Shown in pieces: positions 63,248 through 64,000 of a stretch of DNA of 64,000 bases. Where the stretch lies: NCBI RefSeq assembly GCF_005298075.1, contig NZ_SZZH01000001.1:1302001-1366000 (forward strand), given 5' to 3'. A program made the translations under genes and the position numbers. This DNA is from Nakamurella flava. Lineage in GTDB: Bacteria > Actinomycetota > Actinomycetes > Mycobacteriales > Nakamurellaceae. Every line of letters starts with the position of its first letter. Position 1 is the stretch's first letter. The notes beneath the pieces are model-generated. The model was not told where the DNA came from. It did not search any database and was given only the letters and a program-made list of their open reading frames with translations.

Positions 63248-64000
63248 CGGTCGTCCCGGCCCGGTCCGGGGTCAGGCTGTCGACCACGACGCACCAGTCG
63301 TCACCGGCGCCGACGACGTCGGCCGGGACGGTGAAATCCAACGGTTCCCACCAGGCGTTGACGAGGACGGCGAGGACATCGGTGTCGGCGGCGACCGCGC
63401 CGGGGGCCCGTTCGGGGTCGCTGCCGACCGGTTCGACCCGGCCGTCCAGCACGATGGTCACGCTCTTGGCCGCCCCGTCGGCCCAGTCCGTACCGGTCAT
63501 CGGGTCGCCGGCCGGCGTGTAGCAGCGCTCCCCCGCCGCCGGTGGGTAGCGGTGCCGGCGCAGTACCGGGTGATCGCGGCGCACGCGGAGCAGGTCCCGG
63601 GTGAAGGCATGCAGGGCCTCGGCCGCGGGCGTCCGCAGCGCGGTCCAGTCCCACCAGGACAGCGCGGAGTCCTGGCAGTAGGCGTTGTTGTTGCCCTGCT
63701 GGCTGCGGCCCCGCTCGTCGCCCCCGAGTAACAGCGGCACCCCGCGGGCCAGCAGCAGGGTGGCCAGCAGGGCCCGGGTCTGGGCGGCCCGCAACCCGAC
63801 TACCGTCGGATCGTCGGTCGGGCCCTCGACACCGCAGTTCCAGGAACGGTTGTCGTCGGTGCCGTCGCGGTTGTCCTCCCCGTTGGCCTCGTTGTGCTTG
63901 TGGTCGTAACTGACCAGGTCGGCCAGGGTGAACCCGTCGTGCACGGTGACCAGGTTGATCGAGGCGTCCGGTCCGCGCCGGTCGGCCAGCCGGTCCCCGC
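63162..64000 (-). CDS. glgX: Glycogen debranching enzyme GlgX, C-terminal part
   Basis: About 279 codons of the C-terminal part are inside; the gene enters from the right edge. It reads ASINLVTVHDGFTLADLVSY, SYDHKHNEANGEDNRDG, NRSWNCGVEGPTDDPTV, LLLGGDERGRSQQGNNNAY and DWTALRTPAAEALHAFTRDL, all diagnostic of the isoamylase-type glycogen debranching enzymes (GlgX/TreX). These cleave alpha-1,6 branches of limit dextrin. The catalytic nucleophile region is outside. The last 28 codons overlap the end of cydB on the other strand. Confidence 0.93.
   Translation of the reverse strand, partial: GDRLADRRGPDASINLVTVHDGFTLADLVSYDHKHNEANGEDNRDGTDDNRSWNCGVEGPTDDPTVVGLRAAQTRALLATLLLARGVPLLLGGDERGRSQQGNNNAYCQDSALSWWDWTALRTPAAEALHAFTRDLLRVRRDHPVLRRHRYPPAAGERCYTPAGDPMTGTDWADGAAKSVTIVLDGRVEPVGSDPERAPGAVAADTDVLAVLVNAWWEPLDFTVPADVVGAGDDWCVVVDSLTPDRAGTTVSAGRVTVGPRSLLLLTPSSMDRPATTR

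Overview
The window is GC-rich, roughly 70 % by eye, with frequent GTG starts, GTGA/ATGA stop-start overlaps and strong GC bias at third codon positions. Gene order is that of an actinobacterial chromosome: smc-acyP ... mutM-rnc-rpmF-DUF177-coiled coil-coaD-rsmD-pyc-recG-(DAK2-like)-rpmB, then gcvT-pepA-lpd-E2, uppS-recO, clpX-clpP2-clpP1-tig and cydAB. It is most likely a Nakamurella- or Frankia-grade actinomycete; the genus is a guess. No phage, insertion sequence or CRISPR array was seen.

Region 1 (1-5987) is a sugar or polyol uptake and catabolism locus. A class II aldolase, cut by the window edge, diverges from an FGGY kinase, a LacI-type regulator and a three-part ABC importer. A perfect 16-bp palindrome lies between the divergent genes. 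Region 2 (5989-9368) holds an MFS exporter, a lipoprotein and an unusual membrane protein that follows smc.

Region 3 (9379-36520) is the conserved housekeeping block, mostly on the minus strand. It is interrupted between acyP and mutM by about 10 kb of accessory genes: a PAP2-lipid kinase fusion, then a catabolic island (15089-23758). The island has an aldehyde dehydrogenase divergent from an XRE-cupin regulator, an MHS-type acid permease, an FAD oxidoreductase, a CaiB-type CoA-transferase, a CaiD-like hydratase, a DapA-superfamily lyase and an SDR with altered catalytic residues. The genes suggest uptake of an organic acid, oxidation, CoA activation, hydration, carbon-carbon cleavage and aldehyde oxidation. 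The substrate is unknown. Its control region is compact: a 16-bp palindrome fills the spacer of a leaderless promoter.

Region 4 (36667-48155) contains ilvE, an OmpR-type two-component system with paired direct-repeat boxes shared with a secreted DUF5666-like gene, gcvT, pepA, lipoamide dehydrogenase and a two-lipoyl E2. Region 5 (48286-59849) contains an SDR39U1-type epimerase, a TIGR03943/UPF0718 permease pair, uppS, recO, a GNAT enzyme, fdhD, a lipoprotein and the Clp protease/trigger factor genes.

Region 6 (59850-64000) carries tRNA-Pro(TGG), tRNA-Gly(TCC), cydAB and the 3' part of glgX. Directly 3' of tRNA-Pro are four tandem 69-70 bp units, each made from the 3' half of that tRNA including its CCA. 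They can refold into long hairpins. This is the most unusual structure in the window.
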